Below, in pieces: positions 8,990-18,128 of a stretch of 64,000 nucleotides of DNA. The notes below the pieces were generated by a model, which was not told the origin of the DNA, did not search any database, and was given only the letters and a program-made list of their open reading frames with translations. Origin of the DNA: CAZELM01 sp964512995 (lineage in GTDB: Bacteria > CSSED10-310); assembly GCA_964512995.1 (NCBI GenBank), contig CAZELM010000027.1, positions 5,031 through 69,030 of the forward strand, read 5' to 3'. Each line of letters opens with the position of its first letter. The stretch's first letter is position 1. The position numbers were made by a program, and so were the translations under genes.

Positions 8990-10684
8990 TCAGTCAGTGG
9001 AATGTTCCTGGGTAGCACTCATGATTTCTTCAAGTGTTGTCAGCCCTTTCAGTGCTTTGCGAATGCCATCCTGTCGCAATGTGTGCATTCCGGATTTCCG
9101 AGCTTCGGCCTCGATCATAGAGGTATTCACCCGCTCCAAAATCATCGACCGCATCTTGTCTGTCAATAGCATCAGCTCAAAGATACCGGTCCTTCCCCGG
9201 TACCCGGTGTGCCGACATAATTTACAGCCTGTGCCCCGATACATTTTCATGGATTCCGATCGAAAACGGATTCCCATGTTCTCAAAGAGAGAAACAGGGG
9301 GTTCATATTCCACTCTGCAATTTGAGCAGACTGTGCGAACCAGCCGCTGCGCGAGAACGCCGATCAGAGAAGACGAAATCAAAAACGGTTCAACACCCAT
9401 TTCCAGCAGTCGGACAATCGTTCCGGGTGCATTGTTGGTATGGAGTGTTGAGAGGACAAAATGCCCTGTCAACCCGGCTTCTATGGCAATCGAAGCGGTT
9501 TCCGTGTCCCGTATTTCAGCGACCATGATGATATTGGGATCATGTCGAAGGATTGCACGAAGACCCGTGGCCCACGTAAAACCGGCCTGAGGATGAATCT
9601 GACCCTGAACAGCTCCATCAATTTGATATTCCACTGGGTTTTCGAGTGTGACTATCTTTTTGGTCGGATCCCGGATCTCGGACAGAATCGAGACCAATGT
9701 CGTTGTTTTCCCGCACCCGGTCGGTCCGGTAACCAGGAAAATACCGCGATCGGATTGTAATCCCTGTCGAAACCGTTCCAACATGGAGGGAGACAGACCA
9801 AGATCGTCCAAAAGGATGCGCAGACGTCGTTTCAATATCCTCAGTACCAGTGATTCTCCGAATATCCCCGGAAAACTCGAAACTCGGAAATCCACATCCA
9901 TATCATTCACTACTTTGGAGAATCGGCCATCCTGAGGGATCATTCGGATATCGATTTTCATTTGGGAGATGATCTTGATCCTCGATGTGACCGTCCCGGT
10001 GAGGGATGATGGAATCGTTTCGATCGTGTGGAGGTGGCCATCGATGCGCATGCGGATCCGTAGTCCGTCATCATGAGGCTCGAAATGGATGTCCGATGCA
10101 TTTTCCTCCAGGGCGCGTTGGATATAATCATCGACAAGTTTGACGATTGGGGCTTCTGATTGAGTGAATCCGGAAGCGGTTAATTTTCGATCATCCATGG
10201 GATCGGGTTTTTTTCGAGAATTAACTTCTTTGATCGCTTCCATGATCGCGCCAAGGCGTCCGAAATATTTATCAATCAGTTTCTGGATTTCTTCCGGAGA
10301 GCCTTCGATATTGCGTATCTGGTTTGTACCACATGAGAAGGCGATCATCTCCTGAGCTTCAAAATCATTGGGATTCGCCATGGACACATAGGCTTTATTC
10401 CCGAGCATGAACAGCGGCATTACAACATGCTTGCGAACCTGCTCCTCCTTGAACTTTTCCAGAAGAACCTGGTCCGGAATATAGGAATCAAGATCTTTAC
10501 AGGCAAGAAATGCCAGCACACTGTTTATTTTGATCGGCGTCGTGAATTCTTTTTCCAGGATGATGCGAGTGAATTTTTTGCCGGATTCCTGTTGGATCTT
10601 CATCGCGTCCTGAAACTGAAACTCAGTGATAACCTTTTTCTCCAACAATTTCCGCCCGATCGCTTCTTCACTCCAATGTTCCAT
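8990..10684 (-). CDS. GspE/PilB-type secretion or pilus assembly ATPase
   Basis: 564 residues. The N-terminal MshEN/T2SSE_N region (about 1-150) joins a complete AAA+-like secretion ATPase. Visible motifs are SDIHFEPH (197-204), Walker A GPTGCGKTTT (320-329), the Walker B/Asp-box region MVAEIRD (387-393), the His box GHFVLSTLHTNNAPG (407-421) and a four-cysteine zinc site (CSNC 453-456, CKLC 487-490). The family hexamerises at the inner membrane and powers type IV pilus or type II pseudopilus extension. No other pilus gene is adjacent. It is the first gene of the leftward operon, 20 bases from fusA, and is preceded by a TTGACA-17-TAACAT promoter. A related MshEN-only protein lies at 20580..21515. 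Confidence 0.9.
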   Translation of the reverse strand: MEHWSEEAIGRKLLEKKVITEFQFQDAMKIQQESGKKFTRIILEKEFTTPIKINSVLAFLACKDLDSYIPDQVLLEKFKEEQVRKHVVMPLFMLGNKAYVSMANPNDFEAQEMIAFSCGTNQIRNIEGSPEEIQKLIDKYFGRLGAIMEAIKEVNSRKKPDPMDDRKLTASGFTQSEAPIVKLVDDYIQRALEENASDIHFEPHDDGLRIRMRIDGHLHTIETIPSSLTGTVTSRIKIISQMKIDIRMIPQDGRFSKVVNDMDVDFRVSSFPGIFGESLVLRILKRRLRILLDDLGLSPSMLERFRQGLQSDRGIFLVTGPTGCGKTTTLVSILSEIRDPTKKIVTLENPVEYQIDGAVQGQIHPQAGFTWATGLRAILRHDPNIIMVAEIRDTETASIAIEAGLTGHFVLSTLHTNNAPGTIVRLLEMGVEPFLISSSLIGVLAQRLVRTVCSNCRVEYEPPVSLFENMGIRFRSESMKMYRGTGCKLCRHTGYRGRTGIFELMLLTDKMRSMILERVNTSMIEAEARKSGMHTLRQDGIRKALKGLTTLEEIMSATQEHSTD

Positions 10685-10718
10685 GTCGATCTACCTCATG
10701 GTTAAATACTTCCAGTAG

Positions 10719-10747
10719 ATGTTAGGGGTGAAATGAAGACCTGTCAA
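10719..10747 (-). promoter_or_regulatory. sigma70-type promoter for the gspE-fusA-aroC-aroB operon
   Basis: On the minus strand TTGACA, 17-base spacer, TAACAT. It ends 35 bases from the gspE start and is the only good match in the divergent 239-base region. Confidence 0.5.
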
Positions 10748-10923
10748 GACACAGATAGATATATATATATCCAATTGAATCAAGAATTCATGTGTTTGGA
10801 CTCGTTTCGGAAATATGTGATTTCAATTAGATATGGACATTGTTTGATCTATAAATTAAACTTTGTCAGTTTAAGCGCCTCCTAAGCCGGGGATGCATTA
10901 GAATAAAAGGGAGATTTAACATA

Positions 10924-13566
10924 ATGGCGAAACGACAAAAAAAAGATACTTCCTGTTTCAGCATGAACTCGATCATCCGACAGATACTCATGGACGGGAA
11001 AATTCATACTGCCAAAGACATTGCCATTCACATGAAAAGATACATGTATAAAACAGACCCTCTACCCAATGTCACAGCCATGATTCAGATGATGCTGGAC
11101 CATCATAAGGATATCGAAAAGTCATCCAAGGGCTATAAACTGAAAACGGGTGAATCATTGATGAATTGTGCGATTGAACTGATCGAGGAAGCTCCAGGAC
11201 CAATGCTGAAAACAGAGATTATAAAGTTAATCGCAGAAGAACAGGATATTCCTGAAGATGGGATTGAACTGGATCTGGATGCAGATCCCCGGATTGCCAA
11301 AGTCAGCTATAAATCGAAAACATATTACTACCTGGCCAGCCGCAAAAAAATAAACAATCTTGTGTATGATATTCTGAAAGAAAAAGACCGTCCGATGTCG
11401 CTGAATGAACTCTATAAGGTATTGGAAACGGAACATAATCTTCCAAGAAAAGAAGTCATTTTTTTACCTCAGGAGGACAGCAAGATCAAGCGACAAGTCG
11501 GATCTAAATTTGCTCTTAATGCATCAAAACCAAAGAAAAAACAAACTGTTCCACTCCACCTCGTGTCCAAACCGGAGTTGGAACTGGTGGTTGATTATCT
11601 GAAAGATTCCGGTGAACATCTTTCAGCTTCGGATATCGCCGACAAAGTGCTCAATCTGAAGCTCGAATCAACCAATCTTCGCGTAAAGCTCTCCAAAGAA
11701 AAACGACTCCGCCGAGAAAACGAGCTCTATTATTTTGAACAAGGAGAAAAAAGCACTGAAATACCGCAAAAAGTTAAAGAACGAGTAGCCAGTCTGTACT
11801 TCAGAGTAAAAGCCCGGTTGGTTGGCAGTCAGGAAGTGAATACGGTCGAAAGCCTGCTGGATCGCGTGTATAAGATCAACATATCTCATGTCGAATACCA
11901 TTTCTACCGGATGCTTCTTGAGGATAAACTTCGCCGGGATGAAGGGATTGTCAGATTAATACAAGGGTGGATTCGAGCGGACAATGACAATCGTACGGAA
12001 TGGACTCTCCCACCATCCTTTGCGCCCATTCGACCGCTCTCTCCACCGTCATTATTGGCATTCGATCAGTTGACCCCTGAGGAACACGCTTTTCTCGCTC
12101 AGGAATTTCCCGCAACGACGGAAAAAAATATGATCGTTCATCGGGTTACACCCTCTCAGTGGTATCTTGGAATCATTCCAATGAGACCGGATGAGATGAG
12201 TGTATTCCCGGTGTTGCCTCAGTATTATGAACTTCGACTGATCGATGAAGACTCACACGACGAATTTATCGGATTTGTCAATCGGAAATATCATGTATTG
12301 TCCAATCTTTCCGAATTTTTTAAACGAAAAGCACCCATCGCCGGTGCATTGCTTCGTATATCATCTGCCAATGATTCGGATGCATATCGATTCATCGTGT
12401 CAATCAAAACAGATGAAGGCGAGATCTCCATGACTGCGGATGATCTGGATTATTTCAATGAACTCGTTTTCGAAGAACTCAATTTATACGAGTTGATCGA
12501 ACGTATTTATCAACGCAACCCGGGCGTTTCGTTGTCGCAGCATTATATCTGGGCAGCCGTCAATGCGGTCCGATCCGTCTCCCGACAGGATATCCTGGCC
12601 GTACTCAAAGATTACCGATGCTTTGTACCCGACGAAACTGCTCCCGGATTCTATCTTTTCGATTCTTCAGTCGGAGATTCCAGGCGGAGTATTGATGTTG
12701 AATCAGTGGCAGAACCGGAAGCTCTGGAATTGATACCGGTCGTGGAATCGGAGTTGGAGCATGTTGTTCCGGATTTGGTGGAAATACCAACTGTTTCAGA
12801 AAAAGTCCTGGACGAAGAACTCGTCGATCTGGATGCGTCAAAGTTCAAGAAACAGGAAATCCAGAAAAAACGACCGAAGAAACGTAAGGATGATTTGGAA
12901 GAGGAACTCCCGGAACACCTGTTACGCCTGAAAGCGTATGAACGGAAGCTCCCCCGACTCAGAGCGAATAAGCCCGTTGCCGTCAAGCCATCCCAAGAAA
13001 AGCAATCACCGGTACCTGACCCGGTGAGTGTCATTTCAATAGGACGGCCGGAAAAGCAGGAATCCTCTAAAAAACAACCTAAAAAACCCAAGGAAAAATC
13101 CCATTCATTACTCACTCCAACACCGCTCCCAGCCGTTCCGGAAGAATGGAACTCCTCCGTGTTGGTCAACCCGGATAAAGGAACCGGACACTCCGAACTT
13201 CATCGCACTCTCGAAGTACTCAAAACATTTGTGAGCCGAACCCCTCAGGTTCGACGGTCGGATGGCTCAATCGTTGTATTTCTGGATAATGATGTCCCAA
13301 TTTATTTCCGAATTCCTCCAGAAAATCCAAACTGCTGGATTGCGTGGATACCGGAGGAAGACCTCCAGTCATTGGATGGATACGAAACGTTTCTCCTGGA
13401 AGAAACTCAAAAAGCAAAATACTCCGACAAAGGATATTGGTGGGCGACAGAAAAATTCAGGGGCCCAAAAGGAAATTCGCGTGATCGAAATGTGCTCGAA
13501 GGAGTTCAGATCGTTGCCAAGATACTGGAACTTATGGAAAAGCAACGTAAAACGAGCGGATCCTAA
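10924..13566 (+). CDS. large protein with tandem winged-helix-like repeats, unknown function
   Basis: 880 residues, no signal peptide, lysine-rich N-terminus. I do not recognise the family. The first 280 residues hold at least four consecutive units of about 60-70 residues with the same plan: an opening helix (for example LIRQIL, CAIELIEE, LVYDILKE, LVVDYLKD), a short G/D-containing turn plus 'A.DI'-like helix, a recognition-type helix, and a strand ending in YxL or YYF. That is the layout of winged-helix domains such as HARE-HTH. A charged, low-complexity, P/E/K-rich linker follows (about 600-740). Then comes a compact C-terminal domain with many aromatics (SIVVFLDNDVPIYFRIPPEN, CWIAWIPEEDL, YWWATEKFRG). 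A DNA-binding or chromatin-like role is plausible but inferred. It is a monocistronic rightward gene. Confidence 0.75.
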   Translation: MAKRQKKDTSCFSMNSIIRQILMDGKIHTAKDIAIHMKRYMYKTDPLPNVTAMIQMMLDHHKDIEKSSKGYKLKTGESLMNCAIELIEEAPGPMLKTEIIKLIAEEQDIPEDGIELDLDADPRIAKVSYKSKTYYYLASRKKINNLVYDILKEKDRPMSLNELYKVLETEHNLPRKEVIFLPQEDSKIKRQVGSKFALNASKPKKKQTVPLHLVSKPELELVVDYLKDSGEHLSASDIADKVLNLKLESTNLRVKLSKEKRLRRENELYYFEQGEKSTEIPQKVKERVASLYFRVKARLVGSQEVNTVESLLDRVYKINISHVEYHFYRMLLEDKLRRDEGIVRLIQGWIRADNDNRTEWTLPPSFAPIRPLSPPSLLAFDQLTPEEHAFLAQEFPATTEKNMIVHRVTPSQWYLGIIPMRPDEMSVFPVLPQYYELRLIDEDSHDEFIGFVNRKYHVLSNLSEFFKRKAPIAGALLRISSANDSDAYRFIVSIKTDEGEISMTADDLDYFNELVFEELNLYELIERIYQRNPGVSLSQHYIWAAVNAVRSVSRQDILAVLKDYRCFVPDETAPGFYLFDSSVGDSRRSIDVESVAEPEALELIPVVESELEHVVPDLVEIPTVSEKVLDEELVDLDASKFKKQEIQKKRPKKRKDDLEEELPEHLLRLKAYERKLPRLRANKPVAVKPSQEKQSPVPDPVSVISIGRPEKQESSKKQPKKPKEKSHSLLTPTPLPAVPEEWNSSVLVNPDKGTGHSELHRTLEVLKTFVSRTPQVRRSDGSIVVFLDNDVPIYFRIPPENPNCWIAWIPEEDLQSLDGYETFLLEETQKAKYSDKGYWWATEKFRGPKGNSRDRNVLEGVQIVAKILELMEKQRKTSGS

Positions 13567-13672
13567 GCGCAGCAGTAATAGGAATAAAGTGATCACGGAG
13601 ACGGCGGCAGCGGATAATTCGAGATGACAATCATCCATAGGTTCACATTGGGATACTGGATTGGAACGGATC

Positions 13673-14224
13673 ATGTATATTATCGATAATGTGTTAATCC
13701 CACGGGAACTGATCAAGACAACGTTTCAATGCCGGTATCAGGAATGCGGTGGCGCATGTTGTGTGGCGGGAGAACTAGGCGCACCGATACTCCGGGAGGA
13801 GATCCTGAGGATTGAACAACAATTTTCGGAAATTCAAACTGCCATGGACTCCGACATGATGAAATACTGCCAGCATCATCCGCTTTTCGTTTTTACCAAT
13901 GATGCATGGTCGATTCAATGTTTCCAAGATAATGGACGTTGCATCTTTTCAACACTGGAAACATCGACCGTCAGATGTATTCTTGAAAAGTTTAAGGACC
14001 GTGATACTCATCGCAGCCTGCGTCCCATCTCTTGTCAGCTTTTTCCGATTCGCATCAGGCAGGTTGGCACTTTCTGGCTACTCGATCATGAGGAGTGGGA
14101 AGAGTGCGTCCACAGTTGGGATGCTCCTGTGCCTCTGTTGGCCTTTTCCATGGATGCACTCTCCCTTCGCTTTGGAGCGGAATGGGTCAACCGACTCGTC
14201 GCTCTTCTTCAATCCCTGCAATAG
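13673..14224 (+). CDS. DUF3109-like cysteine-rich protein
   Basis: 183 residues from the ATG at 13673 (a TTG at 13661 is the alternative; neither has a clear ribosome site). The N-terminus FQCRYQECGGACCVAGELGAPI matches the conserved CxxxxCxGACC.xG..GAP core of DUF3109, and later cysteines (CQHH, CFQDNGRC, RCIL, SCQLFPI, EECVHSW) resemble the metal- or cluster-binding pattern of the wider YkgJ-type cysteine proteins. The biochemical role is unknown. It follows the winged-helix gene by about 100 bases on the same strand and faces the small Fis-type gene. Confidence 0.7.
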   Translation: MYIIDNVLIPRELIKTTFQCRYQECGGACCVAGELGAPILREEILRIEQQFSEIQTAMDSDMMKYCQHHPLFVFTNDAWSIQCFQDNGRCIFSTLETSTVRCILEKFKDRDTHRSLRPISCQLFPIRIRQVGTFWLLDHEEWEECVHSWDAPVPLLAFSMDALSLRFGAEWVNRLVALLQSLQ

Positions 14225-14269
14225 CAATCACTGAATACCGCTCCAGCCATTTCGTCCGCAGAACGGGGA

Positions 14270-14518
14270 TTAATGGTTGTTATGATTCCTGTTTTTTCTG
14301 AAGTCCATGGGATCAATCCCATATTTTTCCATCAACACATATAATCCCTTACGATCCCGGCCTGCACGCTGAGCGGCTCGTTTGACATTTCCTTTCGACC
14401 ATTTGAGAAGATGATCAAGATACATTTTTTCAAATTTGGCCTTCGCCTCTCGGTAAGATAACGGATCATCCTTACGAACATTCCCTTCAATCGTTATTAA
14501 TTCTTCAAAAATTCTCAT
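14270..14518 (-). CDS. stand-alone Fis-type helix-turn-helix protein
   Basis: 82 residues. The central part (YREAKAKFEKMYLDHLLKWSKGNVKRAAQRAG) and RKGLYVLMEKYGIDP are the HTH_8/Fis domain normally found at the C-terminus of NtrC-type sigma54 activators. Here no receiver or AAA+ domain is attached, so it is either a small nucleoid-type or regulatory protein or a trimmed activator tail. The start is firm: AAGGAGG lies a few bases ahead of the ATG. It is encoded alone, convergent with the DUF3109-like gene, with about 465 bases of non-coding DNA behind it. Confidence 0.75.
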   Translation of the reverse strand: MRIFEELITIEGNVRKDDPLSYREAKAKFEKMYLDHLLKWSKGNVKRAAQRAGRDRKGLYVLMEKYGIDPMDFRKNRNHNNH

Positions 14519-14983
14519 CTCATTTTCCTCCTTGATCGTATGAATCGAGAATTTTTAGATTCCCGACGTCAACGCTTCGTTAATCTCCCGGTTCCGTATA
14601 TCTGAACAGCAAAATCCATTCCAAAACTCATATAAAGGCATATGTAATTTTATATAATATTTATTTTCAATAAGTTACGTCTATAAAAGTGCATTGAGTC
14701 GACCATATTGATGGGTTGGATAAGTGGGAATTTTTGTAACATTTTATGAACCATTTGTGTCATATCGCTTCGATGACAACGATTTCCCGATGATTCATCA
14801 TCTATGTTGGCAATGACAATGCTTTATCAGCGCAGTCCGCATTCCAACCGGATTTCTGTGTGACTTTTCTGCATCTATTGATAACTGGTTCATGATGCTG
14901 CCTTTTTAATCTCCCCAAATGATCCTTTTTTCGATAGTATGGGGATCGGAAGAATGTGAGATCAACCATCAGGAGGACAACAG
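14519..14983. other. gene-free divergent region
   Basis: AT-rich spacer between the Fis-type gene (leftward) and lpd (rightward), with a run of TATATAATATTTATTTT-like sequence around 14650. I find no reading frame with a ribosome site and no clear operator dyad. Its length suggests room for regulation of both neighbours. Confidence 0.55.
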
Positions 14984-16399
14984 ATGAGTCAAGTATTTGA
15001 AATTGTCATTATCGGGAGCGGGCCGGGTGGATATGTTGCTGCCGGCCGAGCCGCACAACTGGGATATAAGACGGGATTGATAGAGAGCCATGATTTGGGA
15101 GGCGTCTGTCTGAATTGGGGATGTATCCCGACCAAAGCACTGCTCGATGCCGCTCATGTATGGGAACTTGTTAAAAATGCAGCTCAATATGGCATTCAGG
15201 GCATGACGCCAACCGTCGATTTTCATGCTGTAATCCAGCGCAGTCGACAGATAGCGGATCGGATGAGCAAGGGAGTCAGCTACCTGATGAAACAACGGAA
15301 CGTCCAGGTGATCCATGGCCGAGGTGCTCTCACGGTTCCTTCGGATCAAGTAGCGTCGTGTCATCAGATTACTGTGACAAATGAATCCGGAATTGAGACG
15401 ATCCTGGCTCAGCATGTCATTATCGCAACTGGAGGGCATCCGTTCTGCCTGCCCGGATTGCAGTTCGATGGCGATCGGATATTAAATTCGACCCATGCCA
15501 TGTCGCTGACAACGCCGCCGACATCTCTTCTGATCGTTGGAGCCGGTCCCATTGGAATGGAATTCGCTGATTTTTATCGTGCATTTGGGACGGATGTGAC
15601 CGTTCTGGAGATGATGCCGACGATTTTGCCGATGGAAGATCAGGAGATCATTACCGAGCTTTCCCGGACACTCAGAAGAAAAAAAATCAAAACAGTGGTG
15701 GACACACGCGTCGACTCCATCTCCATTACGGAATCCGGAGTCGAGGTGACAGCTACCGACAAAAAGGGGATTCGGGTGTACCAGGCTGAAAAACTGCTGC
15801 TCGCTGCCGGGGTTCGTCCAAACACATCGGATCTGGGACTGGAAGCATTGGGAGTCAAGCTGGAGCGAGGTTTCATCCCGATTGATGACCATTGCCAGAC
15901 GAATATCCCTGGTATTTATGCGATCGGAGATGTGACCGGCCCTCCCATGCTGGCTCACAAAGCATCCATCGAGGCACTGACATGCGTGAATGGCATTGCC
16001 AACCATCACTCCTTCAGACCGATCCGATATGACCAGATTCCTGGGTGCACATACTGTCATCCCCAGATCGCTTCCGTGGGGCTTACAGAAAAGGAAGCGG
16101 TGACCAAGGGATATGGAGTGAAGAAGGGCATTTTTCCGTTCAGAGCCAATGGTCGTTCGATCGCGATGAATGAGACCGAAGGAATCGTCAAGCTGCTGTT
16201 TAACTCAGAGAACGATGTTTTACTCGGTGCGCATATCCTACATGCCAATGCCAGTGATCTGATCGGGGAGTTGGGTGTTGTGTTGAATATGCGTGGAACC
16301 GCCCGGGAAATTGCTGACACGGTTCATGCCCACCCCACCCTTTCTGAAGCGGTGATGGAAGCGGCAGCCGCAGCGTTGGGAGAAGCGGTTCATATATAG
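14984..16399 (+). CDS. lpdA: dihydrolipoyl dehydrogenase (E3)
   Basis: 471 residues. FAD-binding GSGPGGYVAA (11-20), the redox disulfide in VCLNWGCIP (C42 and C47), NAD-binding GAGPIGMEFA, second FAD segment YAIGDVTGPPMLAH, and the C-terminal active-site HAHPTLSEA (448-456) are all present. It reoxidises protein-bound dihydrolipoamide of 2-oxoacid dehydrogenases or the glycine cleavage system. No E1, E2 or glycine cleavage genes are next to it, so it probably serves complexes encoded elsewhere. AGGAGG precedes the ATG. The last ten bases overlap the convergent membrane-protein gene. Confidence 0.92.
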   Translation: MSQVFEIVIIGSGPGGYVAAGRAAQLGYKTGLIESHDLGGVCLNWGCIPTKALLDAAHVWELVKNAAQYGIQGMTPTVDFHAVIQRSRQIADRMSKGVSYLMKQRNVQVIHGRGALTVPSDQVASCHQITVTNESGIETILAQHVIIATGGHPFCLPGLQFDGDRILNSTHAMSLTTPPTSLLIVGAGPIGMEFADFYRAFGTDVTVLEMMPTILPMEDQEIITELSRTLRRKKIKTVVDTRVDSISITESGVEVTATDKKGIRVYQAEKLLLAAGVRPNTSDLGLEALGVKLERGFIPIDDHCQTNIPGIYAIGDVTGPPMLAHKASIEALTCVNGIANHHSFRPIRYDQIPGCTYCHPQIASVGLTEKEAVTKGYGVKKGIFPFRANGRSIAMNETEGIVKLLFNSENDVLLGAHILHANASDLIGELGVVLNMRGTAREIADTVHAHPTLSEAVMEAAAAALGEAVHI

Positions 16400-17988
16400 G
16401 GTCTGGATAAGCGGAACAGAAGAAAAATGATGATGCCGATCAAACTCAGAGTAGTCAGCAATATCAAAGGTTCCGGCCATACATGATATCCCATTTCACC
16501 GAGGACCCATCGGATGGTAAACAATGCTCCTACCGGATGATCATACGTTTTTAAATTGAGAACATGTACATTGGGGATGGCCCCCAGCCCGGAATACGCA
16601 TTGAACGATATGTGTGTGAAATCCAGAGAACTTCCGGTCAGGTACCGATGGATTGTGGATTTGAAAAAATAACTGGCCAGATAAATTTGTGAAAGAGATG
16701 GAGTAAACGTGGCAATGGTGTAATCTGCAACCGGCAGATTGATCACTGCATCCATGACTTTGAAACCCAGAAACAGGGAGCCGGATAATTGAATATAGAT
16801 AGATAGAATAAGCAGGATGGTGAACCAGGTTTTAGCTCCACCTGTCCGCTCCCGAAACAGTCCGGTGTTACCCATAATCCATAAAAACGGCAGGATTGCA
16901 TGAAGATATCGTGGACCCCATTCTTCATCGATCAATAGATAAGGCAATCGCCAGATTGCTATCATAAGCACGATTACCAATGAACCAAATAAGATCGATT
17001 CCCCGCGATGTTTTTTCCAGAATACCATCCAGCCGGAGATGGCAAAGAACAGGAGCGGATTAAAGATAAAAAGACCTTCACTCGGAGAGATCGTCAATCC
17101 AAATACAATGTCGATGGAGGGAAAGCCCGTATCACGAACTCTGGAAATGATATGCGCCCAATAATGGGGATCATGAGATAGTTTTATTGAGAGTGTGATG
17201 GTCATGAACAAAGCGGCGATGATGGCGAAAACTGAAAAGATGATGATCGCGTGTGATGTCCTCAAACGAAAGCGGCGGATGATCAGAATGGTTAAATATA
17301 CGGATAAAGGTATCAAAAAAATAATGCTGCTTTTTTTGCAATTTATCAGCACCATCATATAAATGGTGGATAGAAAAATATAGGAAATCCGGTTGGTGGC
17401 CTGAAAAGTGAGAATGCTCCAGACCGTCGCTGTGAGGAAAAATGTTTGAACGACTTCCAGTCCGAGACCAGCGTAAGGCCAGATCATGGTTGTTAACCCG
17501 AACAGTACCGCTGAGCGAATATGAGAGGTTCTTGCTGGCTCAAAATATTTAAGCAGCAAGAAAACAAAAATAACGATTCCGGCTGATAGCAATGGATTTA
17601 ACATCGAAACGATGATCAGGGGACCCCATGGAAGATCCCAATAAGTCCCTTCCCGTCCCGGTATTGTTGGTTGTTCTCCCCAAAAATAGGCACCAATGGC
17701 ATACAATGGAACGGAAAGATAGGATTGGAGAAAATTTTGTCTGGGAAAAACAGGGGTACCGGTTGTATCTGGAATACCCGGACACCCTTTGAATCCGGGA
17801 GCTAATGCCGGACCATTCCCATGATAGATATTCATTGCAGAGAGAAAAAACTCCAATTCATATCCATCCAGGCTGAGCCGGCTTTCCAGGCAGAACAAAA
17901 GAAAAAACAGCATAAAAATACAACTATGATTTCTTGTTTTGATAATCCGGATGGCTTGTTTGATAACACGTTTCATACCAGCAACCAT
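16390..17988 (-). CDS. polytopic GT-C-like membrane protein
   Basis: 532 residues with about ten or more membrane segments. The first extracytoplasmic loop (LSLDGYELEFFLSAMNIYHGNGPALAPGFKG) carries acidic residues, and the late motif EEWGPRYLHAILPFL is shared with the protein at 29149 (VTWGPRLAMPGIPIL). Both belong to a group of GT-C-fold putative glycosyltransferases. The donor is probably a polyprenol-linked sugar, by family analogy; the acceptor is unknown. The start is uncertain (ATG at 17988 or 17976, neither with a clear ribosome site). Its end overlaps lpd by ten bases. Confidence 0.7.
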   Translation of the reverse strand: MVAGMKRVIKQAIRIIKTRNHSCIFMLFFLLFCLESRLSLDGYELEFFLSAMNIYHGNGPALAPGFKGCPGIPDTTGTPVFPRQNFLQSYLSVPLYAIGAYFWGEQPTIPGREGTYWDLPWGPLIIVSMLNPLLSAGIVIFVFLLLKYFEPARTSHIRSAVLFGLTTMIWPYAGLGLEVVQTFFLTATVWSILTFQATNRISYIFLSTIYMMVLINCKKSSIIFLIPLSVYLTILIIRRFRLRTSHAIIIFSVFAIIAALFMTITLSIKLSHDPHYWAHIISRVRDTGFPSIDIVFGLTISPSEGLFIFNPLLFFAISGWMVFWKKHRGESILFGSLVIVLMIAIWRLPYLLIDEEWGPRYLHAILPFLWIMGNTGLFRERTGGAKTWFTILLILSIYIQLSGSLFLGFKVMDAVINLPVADYTIATFTPSLSQIYLASYFFKSTIHRYLTGSSLDFTHISFNAYSGLGAIPNVHVLNLKTYDHPVGALFTIRWVLGEMGYHVWPEPLILLTTLSLIGIIIFLLFRLSRPYI

Positions 17989-18049
17989 ATCATAGTTTCA
18001 AAAAAATTGGTCTATGCGCTATTAAGAAAATAGATTTTCCAAAATACAC

Positions 18050-18077
18050 TTGACAGAACGATCCAATATGGGACAAT
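18050..18077 (+). promoter_or_regulatory. sigma70-type promoter for asnS
   Basis: TTGACA, 16-base spacer, GACAAT, about 50 bases ahead of the asnS ATG. AAGGAGG lies just before the start codon. Confidence 0.5.
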
Positions 18078-18128
18078 TGTGAGTTTTATAAGCCGGTAGA
18101 TCAAAACAATTACCGGAAGGAGGATCAG

